Assembly (NCBI GenBank): GCA_964401705.1
Contig: CAYNZJ010000005.1
Span: 1-35,620 of the forward strand
Direction: 5' to 3'
DNA from: 2-01-FULL-33-17 sp964401705
Lineage (GTDB): Bacteria > Patescibacteriota > Minisyncoccia > Phycocordibacterales > UBA9973
Length of the DNA stretch: 35,620 nucleotides
Part shown: positions 14,841 to 22,770 of the stretch, piece by piece
Layout: the number at the start of each line of letters is the position of its first letter
Numbering within the stretch: position 1 is the first letter of the stretch
Notes under the pieces: model-generated
Told to the model about the DNA's origin: nothing
The model's input: the letters and a program-made list of their open reading frames with translations, nothing else
Databases searched by the model: none
Position numbers and translations under genes: made by a program

Positions 14841-14846
14841 TTCAAA

Positions 14847-15992
14847 ATGCAAAATCATAATACAAATTTTTGGCAAAAACTAAAAGAAAAATCAAATATA
14901 CAAAAAAGACCCATCGTAGTTTTGGCACCAATGGCCGATGTTACCGATGTGGCTTTTCGAGAGATGATTTCTATTTATAGTCGAGCAGGGCAAAATCCGT
15001 CATCTGGCGGAGGAGGTCCTGATGTTTTTTGGACTGAGTTTGTTTCCGCAAATGGACTGGATTCTCCGGGGCGCAGTGCATTGTTAAAGGATTTAGAATA
15101 TACCGAAAACCAGCGTCCAATAATTGCTCAGATATTTTCCTCTGATCCAGATAAAATGTACAAAGCTGGAAAATTAATAGTCGAGCTGGGTTTTGATGGG
15201 GTGGATATTAATATGGGTTGTCCCGATAAAGCCATAGAAAAGCAAGGCGCCGGCGCCAGTATGATCAAGACGCCAGATATTGCAGTAGCTGTTATTCAGG
15301 CGGTCCAGCGCGGTGTAATCGATGGCGCACAAGAGTATAATAAACCAATTATTCCAGTTAGTGTTAAAACTCGTGTTGGCTACAACACTATTCAAATTAA
15401 TGAATGGATACCAATTTTGTTGGGATGCAATATTGATGCATTAACTGTCCATGTTAGAACAAGGAAAGAAATGTCTGCAGTTCCAGCAAATTGGGAACTC
15501 ATTAAAGATGTTATTAAATTGCGTAATAAAATATCACCCGAAACAATCATCATTGGTAATGGGGATGTTATGGATTTAAATCATGCGCAAGAATTGTATG
15601 ATAAATATGGAGTAGATGGCGTAATGATAGGCCGAGCAGTATTTGGTAACCCGTGGATTTTTGACTGGGATAGAATGGTAGTTAAAAGACCAGTTAGATT
15701 ACCTAAATTTGTTTATCAAATTTTGCCAAATAAATGGATTAAAAAAATATTGGGTTCAGCACGCTATACAGCGTCTGCTGTACCGCAAGACGAAAAAATG
15801 CGCGTACTACTAGAGCATGCAAAACTATTTAATGAAAAATTAGGCGATGTTAAAAGCTACAGCATTATGAAAAAGCATTTCAAAGCATACTGTCATGGAT
15901 TTGTGGGTGCCAAAACTTTGCGCGAAAAATTAATGGCAACAAACAATGTCACCGAACTTGAGATTGTAATAAATGAATTTTTAAAGAAATAA
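14847..15992 (+). CDS. dus: tRNA-dihydrouridine synthase
   Basis: A 381-residue FMN-dependent enzyme that reduces uridine to dihydrouridine in tRNA D-loops. Motifs are VLAPMADVTDVAFREM (25-40), the catalytic Cys125 in NMGCPDKAI followed by Gln-Gly-Ala-Gly-Ala, SVKTRVGY, ALTVHVRTR and GVMIGRAVFGNPWIF. A helical tRNA-binding domain follows from about residue 275. Residues about 46-57, before PDVFWTEF, form a Gly/Ser-rich insertion partly encoded by a decayed copy of the palindrome found in miaA. It is the last gene of the serS-ftsQ-dus unit, 6 nt after ftsQ. Dus subfamily cannot be settled by eye. Confidence 0.93.
   Translation: MQNHNTNFWQKLKEKSNIQKRPIVVLAPMADVTDVAFREMISIYSRAGQNPSSGGGGPDVFWTEFVSANGLDSPGRSALLKDLEYTENQRPIIAQIFSSDPDKMYKAGKLIVELGFDGVDINMGCPDKAIEKQGAGASMIKTPDIAVAVIQAVQRGVIDGAQEYNKPIIPVSVKTRVGYNTIQINEWIPILLGCNIDALTVHVRTRKEMSAVPANWELIKDVIKLRNKISPETIIIGNGDVMDLNHAQELYDKYGVDGVMIGRAVFGNPWIFDWDRMVVKRPVRLPKFVYQILPNKWIKKILGSARYTASAVPQDEKMRVLLEHAKLFNEKLGDVKSYSIMKKHFKAYCHGFVGAKTLREKLMATNNVTELEIVINEFLKK
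14996..15011. repeat. decayed copy of the miaA 16-bp palindrome inside dus
   Basis: TCCGTCATCTGGCGGA matches the perfect palindrome at 1301-1316 in 14 of 16 positions. In both genes it is preceded by AA and read in the same frame, giving Asn-Pro-Pro-Ala-Gly-Gly in MiaA and Asn-Pro-Ser-Ser-Gly-Gly here (residues 50-55). Confidence 0.6.
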
Positions 15993-16022
15993 TTTTGTGC
16001 TGGTTTTTATTTTATATAGTGG

Positions 16023-16028
16023 TATATT
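16023..16028 (+). promoter_or_regulatory. -10-like box of leaderless ABC operon promoter
   Basis: TATATT ends exactly 6 nt before the ATG at 16035. An alternative TATAGT lies at 16015-16020. No Shine-Dalgarno is visible. Confidence 0.5.
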
Positions 16029-16034
16029 AAATAT

Positions 16035-16769
16035 ATGATAGAAGTCAAAGATTTATTTAAAGAATTTAAAAATAAAAAAGCCAAAACATTAGCTGTAAAT
16101 GGTTTGTATTTTACTATTGAACAAGGTGAAAGTGTTGCTTTTATTGGCCCCAATGGTGCTGGTAAATCAACAACTATAAAAATGTTAACGGGGATACTTC
16201 ACCCAACTAGTGGAACTATAAATGTTTTAGGATTTTCACCTCAAAATAATCGCCGAAAAGTTGTTAGTCAAATTGGTACAGTTTTTGGACAACGCAGTCA
16301 ATTAATGCCAAATCTTCCAGCAAAAGATACTTTTAAATTGTATGGCGCAATGTATGGTTTAAAAAAAGAAGAAATAAAACAAAGAACCATAGAGCTTGAA
16401 AAAGAATTGAATTTAAGTGAATTTATTGATCAACCAGTTCGGACTTTATCATTAGGTCAAAGAATGCGAGTAGAAATAGCTTGTGCTTTAATTCATAAAC
16501 CTAAAATACTCTTCCTTGATGAGCCTAGTATTGGTCTTGATATTTTAGCTAAACAAGCATTAAGAGAAACTTTGCTTAAATTACGTGATAATAATAATGT
16601 AACAATTTTTCTTACATCGCATGATGTGGGGGATATTGACGCTGTATGTGAGCGAACAATTATTGTTAATCATGGTGTAATTGTAGTTGATAAACCAACA
16701 AGTGAACTTCGTGATTTACATGGAGAGCTTGAAGATGTTATTGCTGGATTCTACGTAAACCAATTGTAA
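16035..16769 (+). CDS. ABC-2 type exporter, ATP-binding subunit (COG4586-like)
   Basis: A 244-residue ABC ATPase. Walker A is GPNGAGKST (38-46). The signature is LSLGQ (138-142) rather than LSGGQ, followed by RMRVEIACALIH. Walker B is ILFLDEP (158-164), with the switch His in LTSHDVGDI. The LSLGQRMR signature, with two following six-helix permease genes, matches the uncharacterised COG4586/COG4587/COG3694 exporter trio, related to the DUF990/viologen exporter group. It is a peripheral membrane subunit that energises export; the substrate is unknown. The genes are separated by 2-3 nt, so this is one operon. Confidence 0.9.
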   Translation: MIEVKDLFKEFKNKKAKTLAVNGLYFTIEQGESVAFIGPNGAGKSTTIKMLTGILHPTSGTINVLGFSPQNNRRKVVSQIGTVFGQRSQLMPNLPAKDTFKLYGAMYGLKKEEIKQRTIELEKELNLSEFIDQPVRTLSLGQRMRVEIACALIHKPKILFLDEPSIGLDILAKQALRETLLKLRDNNNVTIFLTSHDVGDIDAVCERTIIVNHGVIVVDKPTSELRDLHGELEDVIAGFYVNQL

Positions 16770-16772
16770 TTT

Positions 16773-17567
16773 ATGAATAAGTATTTTGCTTATATTTGGG
16801 TAGTTGCTAAAAATACTTTTAGTACAAGAAAAAAATTATTTGCACAAATGATTAATCATTTGGTTTTTCTTATTTTTGTTTTTTATTTATATAAAAATGT
16901 TTATTTACTTTCACCTAATGTTAGTTTAAAAATTCCACTAACAAATACAATTTGGAGTATGGCAATGTATTATGTTGTTTTTTGGCTAGGACTTCGTCTT
17001 TTACATAATCTATTTAGAAATGATATAAAAACAGGAAATGTAGAGGTTTATTTAACTAAACCAATGGGTTATATAACTCAAAAATTATTAACAGTAATAG
17101 GTGAAGGTTTATTACCATTTACTTTTGCTCTTCTTACATCAATTGTTGTGCCTTATTTATTGGTCGGTTGGCCTGTGATTAATACGAATCCTATTATTTT
17201 TGTAATTAGTGTTATTGGAATTTTTATATTAAGTCAAATTTTAAATGCTTTTATTTTTATATTGTCTGGACTTACTAGCTTTTGGTTGGAAGACAGTAAC
17301 CCTGTTTATTTAGTTGTATCTAAATTTATTATGATTTTTGGTAATTCCTGGGTACCTGTAGCTTTCTTTCCTTTAGGTCTTAGGGTATTTGCAGAATATT
17401 CTCCTTTTGGGGCTGTGAATTCAATTGCTTTTGCTATGTACCCAAATTTTATGGATAGGTATTTATTTTGGGTAAGTATTAATTTATTTTGGATTATTGT
17501 ATTAGGAGTATTAATTTATTTTGTTTCTAAAAATGCTTTTAAAAAATTATCTGTTAATGGAAGTTAA
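16773..17567 (+). CDS. ABC-2 type exporter permease subunit 1
   Basis: A 264-residue integral membrane protein with about six hydrophobic segments (the first near 25-42, the last near 235-252). A short cytoplasmic N-terminus and an amphipathic LRLLHNLFRNDIKTGNVEVY segment precede the second half. The motif Asn-Asp-Ile-Lys-Thr-Gly-Asn-Val-Glu-Val-Tyr-Leu is typical of the COG4587/COG3694 permeases. It lies 3 nt after the ATPase gene and 2 nt before a second permease, indicating a heterodimeric channel. The substrate cannot be inferred. Confidence 0.85.
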   Translation: MNKYFAYIWVVAKNTFSTRKKLFAQMINHLVFLIFVFYLYKNVYLLSPNVSLKIPLTNTIWSMAMYYVVFWLGLRLLHNLFRNDIKTGNVEVYLTKPMGYITQKLLTVIGEGLLPFTFALLTSIVVPYLLVGWPVINTNPIIFVISVIGIFILSQILNAFIFILSGLTSFWLEDSNPVYLVVSKFIMIFGNSWVPVAFFPLGLRVFAEYSPFGAVNSIAFAMYPNFMDRYLFWVSINLFWIIVLGVLIYFVSKNAFKKLSVNGS

Positions 17568-17569
17568 TT

Positions 17570-18355
17570 ATGTATAAAGAAATAAAATATTTTTTAGTAT
17601 CGATTAAATACAATTTAAAAAATGCTTATGTTTTAGGCGGGTCTTTTTGGATTGGAGTTTTTAGTATGGTCTTAAATAATACGACCTTTTATATTATTTG
17701 GTATCTTTTTATTTCAGCCACTGGTGATATTAATGGTTGGGGTAGTTATGATATTTTTGGGATGCTTGGAATTTCAACATTTTGTTTTGGTATAACTCAT
17801 AGCTTTTTTTATGGAATAGTTAAAATGCCAATTTTTGTTACTCATGGTGATTTTGATACAGCACTACTTTCACCGAGATTAATATTGAATAGATTAGCGG
17901 GAATGAATTTTTCTATAACTGCATTAGGTGATTTAATTATGGGGTTTGGGGTCTTTATTTGGTATGGAATTACAAAATCATTTTCAATTGAACAATGGAT
18001 TTTATTTCTAACAACAATCTTATTTGGAGTTGTGACTTTTCTTTGTATACAGATATTAGTATCACTTATTTCTTTTTATGTGCATGATGGAGAATTAATT
18101 TCAGGTCAAATATTTGAATTATTTCTCCGTCCAGGAATTTACCCAGGATCCATGTTTCCTAGTAAAATGAAATTATTTTTTATGACAGTTATTCCTTCAC
18201 TTTTAACTAGTGCTGTGCCAATTGATTATATAAAAACAAATTCTATTAATATATTCTTATTATCATTTTGTGTTACTTTATTCTGGTTACTAATTACAGT
18301 TATTATATTTAAAATATCTATTAAAAGGTACGAAAGTGGAAACTTTTTAAGATAA
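17570..18355 (+). CDS. ABC-2 type exporter permease subunit 2 (DUF990-like)
   Basis: A 261-residue membrane protein with about six hydrophobic segments. The segment MPIFVTHGDFDTALLSPRLI, followed by Leu-Asn-Arg-Leu, is characteristic of the second permease in this transporter group (gGdLD..L..P.n.L pattern). The C-terminal part has ELFLRPGIYPGSMFPS. It probably forms the channel with the preceding permease. The gene ends 25 nt before dnaX, which has its own -10 box. Confidence 0.85.
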   Translation: MYKEIKYFLVSIKYNLKNAYVLGGSFWIGVFSMVLNNTTFYIIWYLFISATGDINGWGSYDIFGMLGISTFCFGITHSFFYGIVKMPIFVTHGDFDTALLSPRLILNRLAGMNFSITALGDLIMGFGVFIWYGITKSFSIEQWILFLTTILFGVVTFLCIQILVSLISFYVHDGELISGQIFELFLRPGIYPGSMFPSKMKLFFMTVIPSLLTSAVPIDYIKTNSINIFLLSFCVTLFWLLITVIIFKISIKRYESGNFLR

Positions 18356-18368
18356 ATCTAATTTATGG

Positions 18369-18374
18369 TATTAT
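18369..18374 (+). promoter_or_regulatory. -10 box of leaderless dnaX promoter
   Basis: TATTAT ends exactly 6 nt before the dnaX ATG at 18381, and TTTAAG lies 17 bp upstream as a weak -35. Confidence 0.55.
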
Positions 18375-18380
18375 AGTCAT

Positions 18381-19421
18381 ATGAAAGAAGTAGCGCATAC
18401 AGTACTATACCGGAAATATAGACCCACTAAATTCGAGGATGTTCGGGGGCAGGAGAATGTAATTTCTCTTATTAGCTCGGCTGTGGCTAGTGGTAAACCA
18501 GCCCATGCTTATTTGTTTACTGGTGGACGAGGACTGGGTAAAACCACAGTCGCGCGGATTTTTGCAACTGCATTAAATACACAACCGGTAGATATTTATG
18601 AAATCGACGCAGCATCACGCCGTGGAATTGATGACATTCGTGAGCTTCGTGAACATGTCCGTGGGGCGCCAATGGAATCCAAATACAAAGTCTATATTAT
18701 AGACGAGGTCCACATGTTAACTAAAGAAGCCTTTAATGCACTGTTAAAGACACTAGAAGAGCCTGGCGAGCATGTAATATTTATACTGGCAACAACCGAA
18801 ATTGATAAAGTTCCGGACACTATTCGCTCACGGTCTCAAATAATGCAATTTCGTCATCCATCGCAAGAAATTTTGGAAAACTATATTGCCGACATTGCTA
18901 AACTTGAAAAAGTAAAAATCACAAAAGAAGCTGTAACGTTGCTTGCCCAATTAGCGGATCGGTCATACCGCGATGCTTGTGGAAGGCTCGAAGAATCAAT
19001 AGTACGCAGTAATGGTAGTGAAATAAACGCCGATGTAATTTCGGAAAGCTTTGGTGTGCCTAGCAGTAAAATGCTAAATGATTTAACCAAAGCCATTTGT
19101 TTAGCGGATGTTAATAGTGCTAACAGTGCAACAAGTGCCCCACATTTTAATTCAATAAATCATGAATTACTTTTAACATTACTTTTAGCACGTATCCGTA
19201 GTGTACATATGCTACGCCATAAAATGATAACAATTGCCGAAGTTGAAAAAACTTTTGGGCAAGATGTTGCAAAATTTACTGAAACAGTTGCAATGGATGC
19301 TAATAATAAATTAAATTCTCAAATAATAATTAAATTACTAGATGCTTATAATTTAATCCGTCGTAGCCCAATCAAATCATTACCTTTGGAATTAGCTCTA
19401 AGCGAAATTTTAGGTCAGTAG
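18381..19421 (+). CDS. dnaX: DNA polymerase III subunit gamma (DnaX), short form
   Basis: A 346-residue clamp-loader ATPase. Walker A is GGRGLGKT (48-55) and Walker B is IIDEVHML (106-113). LKTLEEPGEHVIFILATTE is the usual sensor 1 region, and IRSRSQ carries the arginine finger in place of the usual SRC. The four-Cys zinc module that normally follows the Walker A helix is absent: ARIFATALN runs straight into IYEIDAASRRGIDDIRELR. Domain III is present (to the end), but the tau-specific C-terminal domains IV and V are missing, so only a gamma-like product is expected. The short form is common in CPR genomes as far as I know. It is followed by a terminator. Confidence 0.93.
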   Translation: MKEVAHTVLYRKYRPTKFEDVRGQENVISLISSAVASGKPAHAYLFTGGRGLGKTTVARIFATALNTQPVDIYEIDAASRRGIDDIRELREHVRGAPMESKYKVYIIDEVHMLTKEAFNALLKTLEEPGEHVIFILATTEIDKVPDTIRSRSQIMQFRHPSQEILENYIADIAKLEKVKITKEAVTLLAQLADRSYRDACGRLEESIVRSNGSEINADVISESFGVPSSKMLNDLTKAICLADVNSANSATSAPHFNSINHELLLTLLLARIRSVHMLRHKMITIAEVEKTFGQDVAKFTETVAMDANNKLNSQIIIKLLDAYNLIRRSPIKSLPLELALSEILGQ

Positions 19422-19449
19422 GTGTGTTATCCTCTATTTCTTATTAACT

Positions 19450-19476
19450 AAACCCATAAAGTTATGGGTTTTATTA
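19450..19476 (+). terminator. Rho-independent terminator of dnaX
   Basis: AAACCCATA (19450-19458) pairs with TATGGGTTT (19463-19471) around AAGT, followed by a T-rich tract. Confidence 0.75.
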
Positions 19477-19503
19477 TTATATATACAAAAGCTTAAAAAT
19501 GTG

Positions 19504-19509
19504 TATAAT
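19504..19509 (+). promoter_or_regulatory. -10 box of the tRNA-Gln promoter
   Basis: TGTG precedes TATAAT. Only 8 nt separate the box from the mature tRNA 5' end at 19518, so the primary transcript should carry a leader of just 1-2 nt. Confidence 0.65.
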
Positions 19510-19517
19510 ATAGCTAT

Positions 19518-19588
19518 TACCAGATCGTCTAACGGTAGGACAGAAGCCTTTGAAGCTTTTAATCTAGGTTCGATTCCTAGTCTGGTAG
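19518..19588 (+). tRNA. tRNA-Gln (UUG anticodon)
   Basis: Acceptor TACCAGA pairs perfectly with TCTGGTA (19581-19587), discriminator G at 19588. The anticodon stem GAAGC/GCTTT encloses CTTTGAA with anticodon TTG at 19550-19552. The T arm is CTAGG-TTCGATT-CCTAG. CCA is not encoded. The next gene's ATG starts at 19590, one nucleotide after the tRNA. Confidence 0.94.
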
Positions 19589-19589
19589 C

Positions 19590-19955
19590 ATGCAAAAAAT
19601 CGTTTTTATATCAGGGCCGGTTAGGGGAGATGGGTCAAAAGACACAAAGAAGGCAAATATTGAAATTGCTCGAAAGTTTGTAAGGATTTTTATTGAAAAT
19701 AAGATTCCTTATTATTCGCCACATTTAAATATTGAACAAGATGTAATGGATTTTGGTGAAGCTGAAAATAAATTCTCTTGGGACATGAACGCCGAATTTT
19801 TAAACCGATCTAACGCTGTTGCAATTTTGCCTGGCTGGGAAAATAGTAGTGGTACAAAATCTGAAATAGAAAATGCTACAAAAATGGGCCTACCAATATT
19901 TTATTTAGAAAATGCAGGGGTAATAGATGAAATAGTTAATTGGTTAAATCATTAA
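19590..19955 (+). CDS. DUF4406-like protein (nucleoside 2-deoxyribosyltransferase fold)
   Basis: A 121-residue protein. It opens with IVFISGPVRGDG, then YYSPHLNIEQDVMD, WDMNAEFLNRSNAVAILPGW and SGTKSEIENATKMGLPIFYL. This is the pattern of the DUF4406 / nucleoside 2-deoxyribosyltransferase superfamily: a Rossmann-like fold with an acidic residue in WDMN and a Pro-Gly-Trp...Ser-Gly-Thr...Glu signature. Family members cleave or transfer on nucleoside or nucleotide bases; the substrate here is unknown. It has no leader of its own: the ATG begins one nucleotide after tRNA-Gln, so the mRNA is probably released by tRNA 3' processing. It is convergent with the 20012 gene. Confidence 0.85.
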   Translation: MQKIVFISGPVRGDGSKDTKKANIEIARKFVRIFIENKIPYYSPHLNIEQDVMDFGEAENKFSWDMNAEFLNRSNAVAILPGWENSSGTKSEIENATKMGLPIFYLENAGVIDEIVNWLNH

Positions 19956-19965
19956 AAACGAAAAA

Positions 19966-19995
19966 GGCGACTCCTTGAATTAACAGGTGGCCGCC
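19966..19995 (-). terminator. probable terminator of the 20012-20905 gene
   Basis: On the minus strand GGCG...ACCT can pair with AGG...CGCC across a small internal loop, followed by TTTTTCGTTTTT. The stem is interrupted, so confidence is moderate. Confidence 0.5.
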
Positions 19996-20011
19996 ATAGG
20001 TTATTTTATCT

Positions 20012-20905
20012 CTATTCCAACAATTGTTGGTAAATATTATTTTCTTCCCAGTGCCATTTATTATAAATTGGCGGGGGAGATTTTGTACAAATATTCATAT
20101 ATATGTCACTATTTGTATCCTTATCCTTTTTAGTGTCAGGGTTGTCTTCCGTATTATTGGAATTTTTATCGTTATATTCTCCAGGTAAGAACCCATAATG
20201 ATTCCCGTATATTGTCTCTTTTAGAGGCTTAGTTTGGGTTTCATTGTTTTCGTTTTTATATAAAGACCATGAGCCTTTTGGGTATAGGTCGATTTTATTG
20301 GTATCCTGTTTTTGTGTAAAGATTTTTTTATCGGCTACAATTTTTTCATTTTGCTCTTTATTTTTTGCAATGGTATTTATGTCCATCACGTAATAAACAG
20401 AATCAGTAATTGTTGTATCATTTTCAGTAAATTCTATAGAATCAATTATTTCAATAGCTTCAGATATGATTTCGTTTTGTTTAACGAAAGTGTCTGAAGT
20501 TAAATATTCATTATTTGAAACTGAACTTGAAACTGATAAAGCGGGGATTGAATTTATTGCGATAATTTCAATCTTACGTTTCTTCACTACAACTTTTTTT
20601 ACTGGAACAACTTTAACAACCTGAACAGTTTTAACAATAGGAACAACTTTTACAACTTTAACCGGTTCAATTACTACCTTTTTTTTATTTTCTTGGATAG
20701 AAGAAGTATCATTTACTGTAGTTGCTAAAATTTTAGGATTCTCAGTACTTACATAAGTACCAAAATCATTTGTTTTAAAGAAATTTAACTCTATGTTTTT
20801 TTCTTTATTTACAAATGCTAAAATAGCAATTATTTCTAGTAAAAAGAAAGCTAAAATAGCTCTTTTGTTAAAAAATTTTTGGTTCTGTATTTTTAAATTT
20901 TTCAT
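20012..20905 (-). CDS. secreted or membrane-anchored low-complexity protein
   Basis: A 297-residue protein with a basic N-terminus and one hydrophobic segment (about 16-31, AILAFFLLEIIAILAF), either an uncleaved signal anchor or a signal peptide. The extracytoplasmic part has a Val/Lys/Pro low-complexity tract (about residues 75-112, built on units like VVKVVP and VKVV). It is followed by Ser/Thr/Asp-rich sequence, an acidic Asn/Asp-rich stretch near 240-265, and a Trp/Tyr-rich end. No catalytic motif is visible. The tract could be a wall-spanning or extended linker. It is a single-gene unit, with a probable terminator downstream and murE-side genes upstream on the same strand. Function unknown. 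Confidence 0.75.
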   Translation of the reverse strand: MKNLKIQNQKFFNKRAILAFFLLEIIAILAFVNKEKNIELNFFKTNDFGTYVSTENPKILATTVNDTSSIQENKKKVVIEPVKVVKVVPIVKTVQVVKVVPVKKVVVKKRKIEIIAINSIPALSVSSSVSNNEYLTSDTFVKQNEIISEAIEIIDSIEFTENDTTITDSVYYVMDINTIAKNKEQNEKIVADKKIFTQKQDTNKIDLYPKGSWSLYKNENNETQTKPLKETIYGNHYGFLPGEYNDKNSNNTEDNPDTKKDKDTNSDIYMNICTKSPPPIYNKWHWEENNIYQQLLE

Positions 20906-20976
20906 TTTTTCTCGTTTTGATTAGTCTACAATCTAGCATTAAATAGGCGTTTTGTCAAATAATATAAGGTTAAAAT

Positions 20977-20997
20977 AAAACCCCATAGTGGGGTTTT
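20977..20997. terminator. Rho-independent terminator of the 21005-21292 gene
   Basis: AAAACCCCA (20977-20985) pairs with TGGGGTTTT (20989-20997) around TAG. The flanking A and T allow function in either direction. Confidence 0.8.
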
Positions 20998-21004
20998 GGA
21001 TGGG

Positions 21005-21292
21005 CTATTCGTCTTTCTTTTTAGTTCTAGATTTGGTCTTTTTGGATTCATTATTCTTCTTTTTCATGAAAATAAGGTTATAAATCAAGCTTTCTGATAT
21101 TTTCTTGCGCATTTGTTCTAAATTTTCACTTGCAGTCTCTACTTTGTCTTGCAGAGTATTGGTTAAATCTCTTACATTACGTAAAAGCCCAATAAGATAG
21201 TAAATAGCAATACTTATTAAAATTATAAAAATAATTGTTCCAATTGATGCAATAAAAAAGAATATATCCGCATGGATTAATGTTTCATTCAT
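21005..21292 (-). CDS. small membrane protein with coiled coil
   Basis: A 95-residue protein: a short N-terminus, one membrane segment (about 11-36, FFFIASIGTIIFIILISIAI and onward), a helical, probably coiled-coil region (about 38-70, NVRDLTNTLQDKVETASENL onward), then a Lys-rich tail. The layout resembles DUF948-type envelope proteins and small hypothetical proteins that are common in CPR genomes, but no specific family is certain. It is divergent from murE, and both have a -10 box exactly 6 nt before the ATG. A terminator follows at 20977-20997. Confidence 0.75.
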   Translation of the reverse strand: MNETLIHADIFFFIASIGTIIFIILISIAIYYLIGLLRNVRDLTNTLQDKVETASENLEQMRKKISESLIYNLIFMKKKNNESKKTKSRTKKKDE

Positions 21293-21298
21293 ATCTTA

Positions 21299-21304
21299 AT
21301 TATA
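21299..21304 (-). promoter_or_regulatory. -10 box of leaderless promoter for the 21005-21292 gene
   Basis: TATAAT on the minus strand, preceded by TTGTGT, ends exactly 6 nt before the ATG. Confidence 0.7.
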
Positions 21305-21344
21305 ACACAAATATTTAAAAACTTCTTCTGGTTTTGCTTTGTGC

Positions 21345-21350
21345 TATAAT
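21345..21350 (+). promoter_or_regulatory. extended -10 box of leaderless murE promoter
   Basis: TGTGC then TATAAT ends exactly 6 nt before the murE ATG at 21357. It is almost identical to the relA promoter. Confidence 0.7.
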
Positions 21351-21356
21351 CTAATC

Positions 21357-22766
21357 ATGACTTTAAATGAAATTTTATTAGGTGTAAAAGACCCTTATAC
21401 AATAGTTGGTGACAAAAACATTGATATCAAAGATGTTTCTTTGTCTTCTTTTCATATCACATCAGGAACGTGCTTTTTTGCTGTTAATGGTGCCAAATCC
21501 GATGGCCATGATTTTATTGATGATGTTATTGGTAAAGGTGCTGTTTGTATTGTTTGCCAAATATTACCAGAAAAATTACAAGATGGCGTAACTTATATTT
21601 TAACCGATGACTCCAGTTTATTTATTGGTCCCATGACCGCTAATTTTTATGGGAATCCATCACAAAAGTTAAAAGTAATTGGAGTTACAGGAACAAATGG
21701 TAAGACAACTATTGCAACAATGATTTATAAAATGCTTATGGGGTTCATGCGTAAATCAGCAATTTTATCGACTAATGGTGATTTGATAAATGATCAAGTT
21801 TATACAATTTCTAGACTTGCCCCAACTACTCCGGATGCAATTTTTATTCAAAGGTTCTTTAAAGATGCTCTTGATGCTGGATGTGAATATGTTGTAATGG
21901 AGGTTTCATCACACAGTGTTGTTCAACATAGGATAAATGGTATCAATTTTACTGGAGCAGTTTTTACAAATCTTTCACACGACCATTTGGATTATCATCA
22001 CACTATTGAAAACTATGCACTCGCTAAAAAAGGATTTTTTGATATTTTGCCTAGTAGTGCTTTTGCGGTTATAAATATTGATGATAGTTATGGGCGCTAT
22101 ATGGTTTTGGATTCCAAAGCCCAAATTCATACTTATGGTTTTAGTGATACTGCTGATTATAATGAAGTGATTGATTCACAATTAATTGGGCACTTTAACG
22201 AGTATAATACTTTGGCAGTTTATACTGTTGGTCAACTGCTTGGTTTTGAATCTAATAATATAAAAAATAACATAAAGAAAATAACTGTTCGAGGAAGATT
22301 TGAATTAGTTTATAACAATAATGGTGTCCGAGTTATTGTGGATTATGCACATACCCCAGATGGAATGCAAAATGTTTTAGAAACTGCTAGAAATTTAATA
22401 AAAGATGATGGCCGATTAATAACAATCATGGGTTGTGGTGGTGACCGTGATAGTACTAAACGTCCAATAATGGGACGATTGGGCTATGATTTGTCAGATA
22501 TTTTAATAATCACCAGTGATAACCCCCGTACAGAAGACCCCGAAAAAATAATTTCGGAGATTAAACAAGGCCTACCTATTGATTTAGAAAAGAATGTTTT
22601 TGATATTATTGATCGTAAACAAGCAATAATAAAATCTAAAGAAATCGCAAAACCCAAAGATGTAATAATGGTTTTAGGTAAAGGTCACGAAACATATCAA
22701 GAAATAAATGGAGTTAAAAATAATTTTGATGATCGAGAAGTCGTAATTCAAGAATTTAGAAAGTAA
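21357..22766 (+). CDS. murE: UDP-N-acetylmuramoyl-tripeptide synthetase MurE
   Basis: A 469-residue cytoplasmic Mur ligase that adds the third residue to UDP-MurNAc-L-Ala-D-Glu. The ATP loop is GTNGKTT (112-118). Other motifs are APTTPD, EVSSHSVVQHRI, TNLSHDHLDYH, the central-domain-to-C-terminal boundary VRGRFE, and VDYAHTPDG. DNPR at 388-391 is the motif associated with meso-diaminopimelate rather than lysine. The ATG at 21357 was chosen over an in-frame TTG at 21339 because the TTG lies upstream of the TATAAT that sits 6 nt before the ATG. The N-terminal domain starts normally from here. murE stands apart from murF (32.5 kb) and leads an envelope gene series. Confidence 0.95.
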   Translation: MTLNEILLGVKDPYTIVGDKNIDIKDVSLSSFHITSGTCFFAVNGAKSDGHDFIDDVIGKGAVCIVCQILPEKLQDGVTYILTDDSSLFIGPMTANFYGNPSQKLKVIGVTGTNGKTTIATMIYKMLMGFMRKSAILSTNGDLINDQVYTISRLAPTTPDAIFIQRFFKDALDAGCEYVVMEVSSHSVVQHRINGINFTGAVFTNLSHDHLDYHHTIENYALAKKGFFDILPSSAFAVINIDDSYGRYMVLDSKAQIHTYGFSDTADYNEVIDSQLIGHFNEYNTLAVYTVGQLLGFESNNIKNNIKKITVRGRFELVYNNNGVRVIVDYAHTPDGMQNVLETARNLIKDDGRLITIMGCGGDRDSTKRPIMGRLGYDLSDILIITSDNPRTEDPEKIISEIKQGLPIDLEKNVFDIIDRKQAIIKSKEIAKPKDVIMVLGKGHETYQEINGVKNNFDDREVVIQEFRK

Positions 22767-22770
22767 TATT

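Noticed and set aside
15240..15262. GGCGCCGGCGCC in dus as another inserted palindrome
   Set aside because: It encodes the conserved Gln-Gly-Ala-Gly-Ala motif next to the catalytic loop, so coding constraint explains it.
21339..21356. TTG start of MurE 18 nt upstream of the ATG
   Set aside because: These codons overlap the TATAAT -10 box, and the protein family begins at the ATG.
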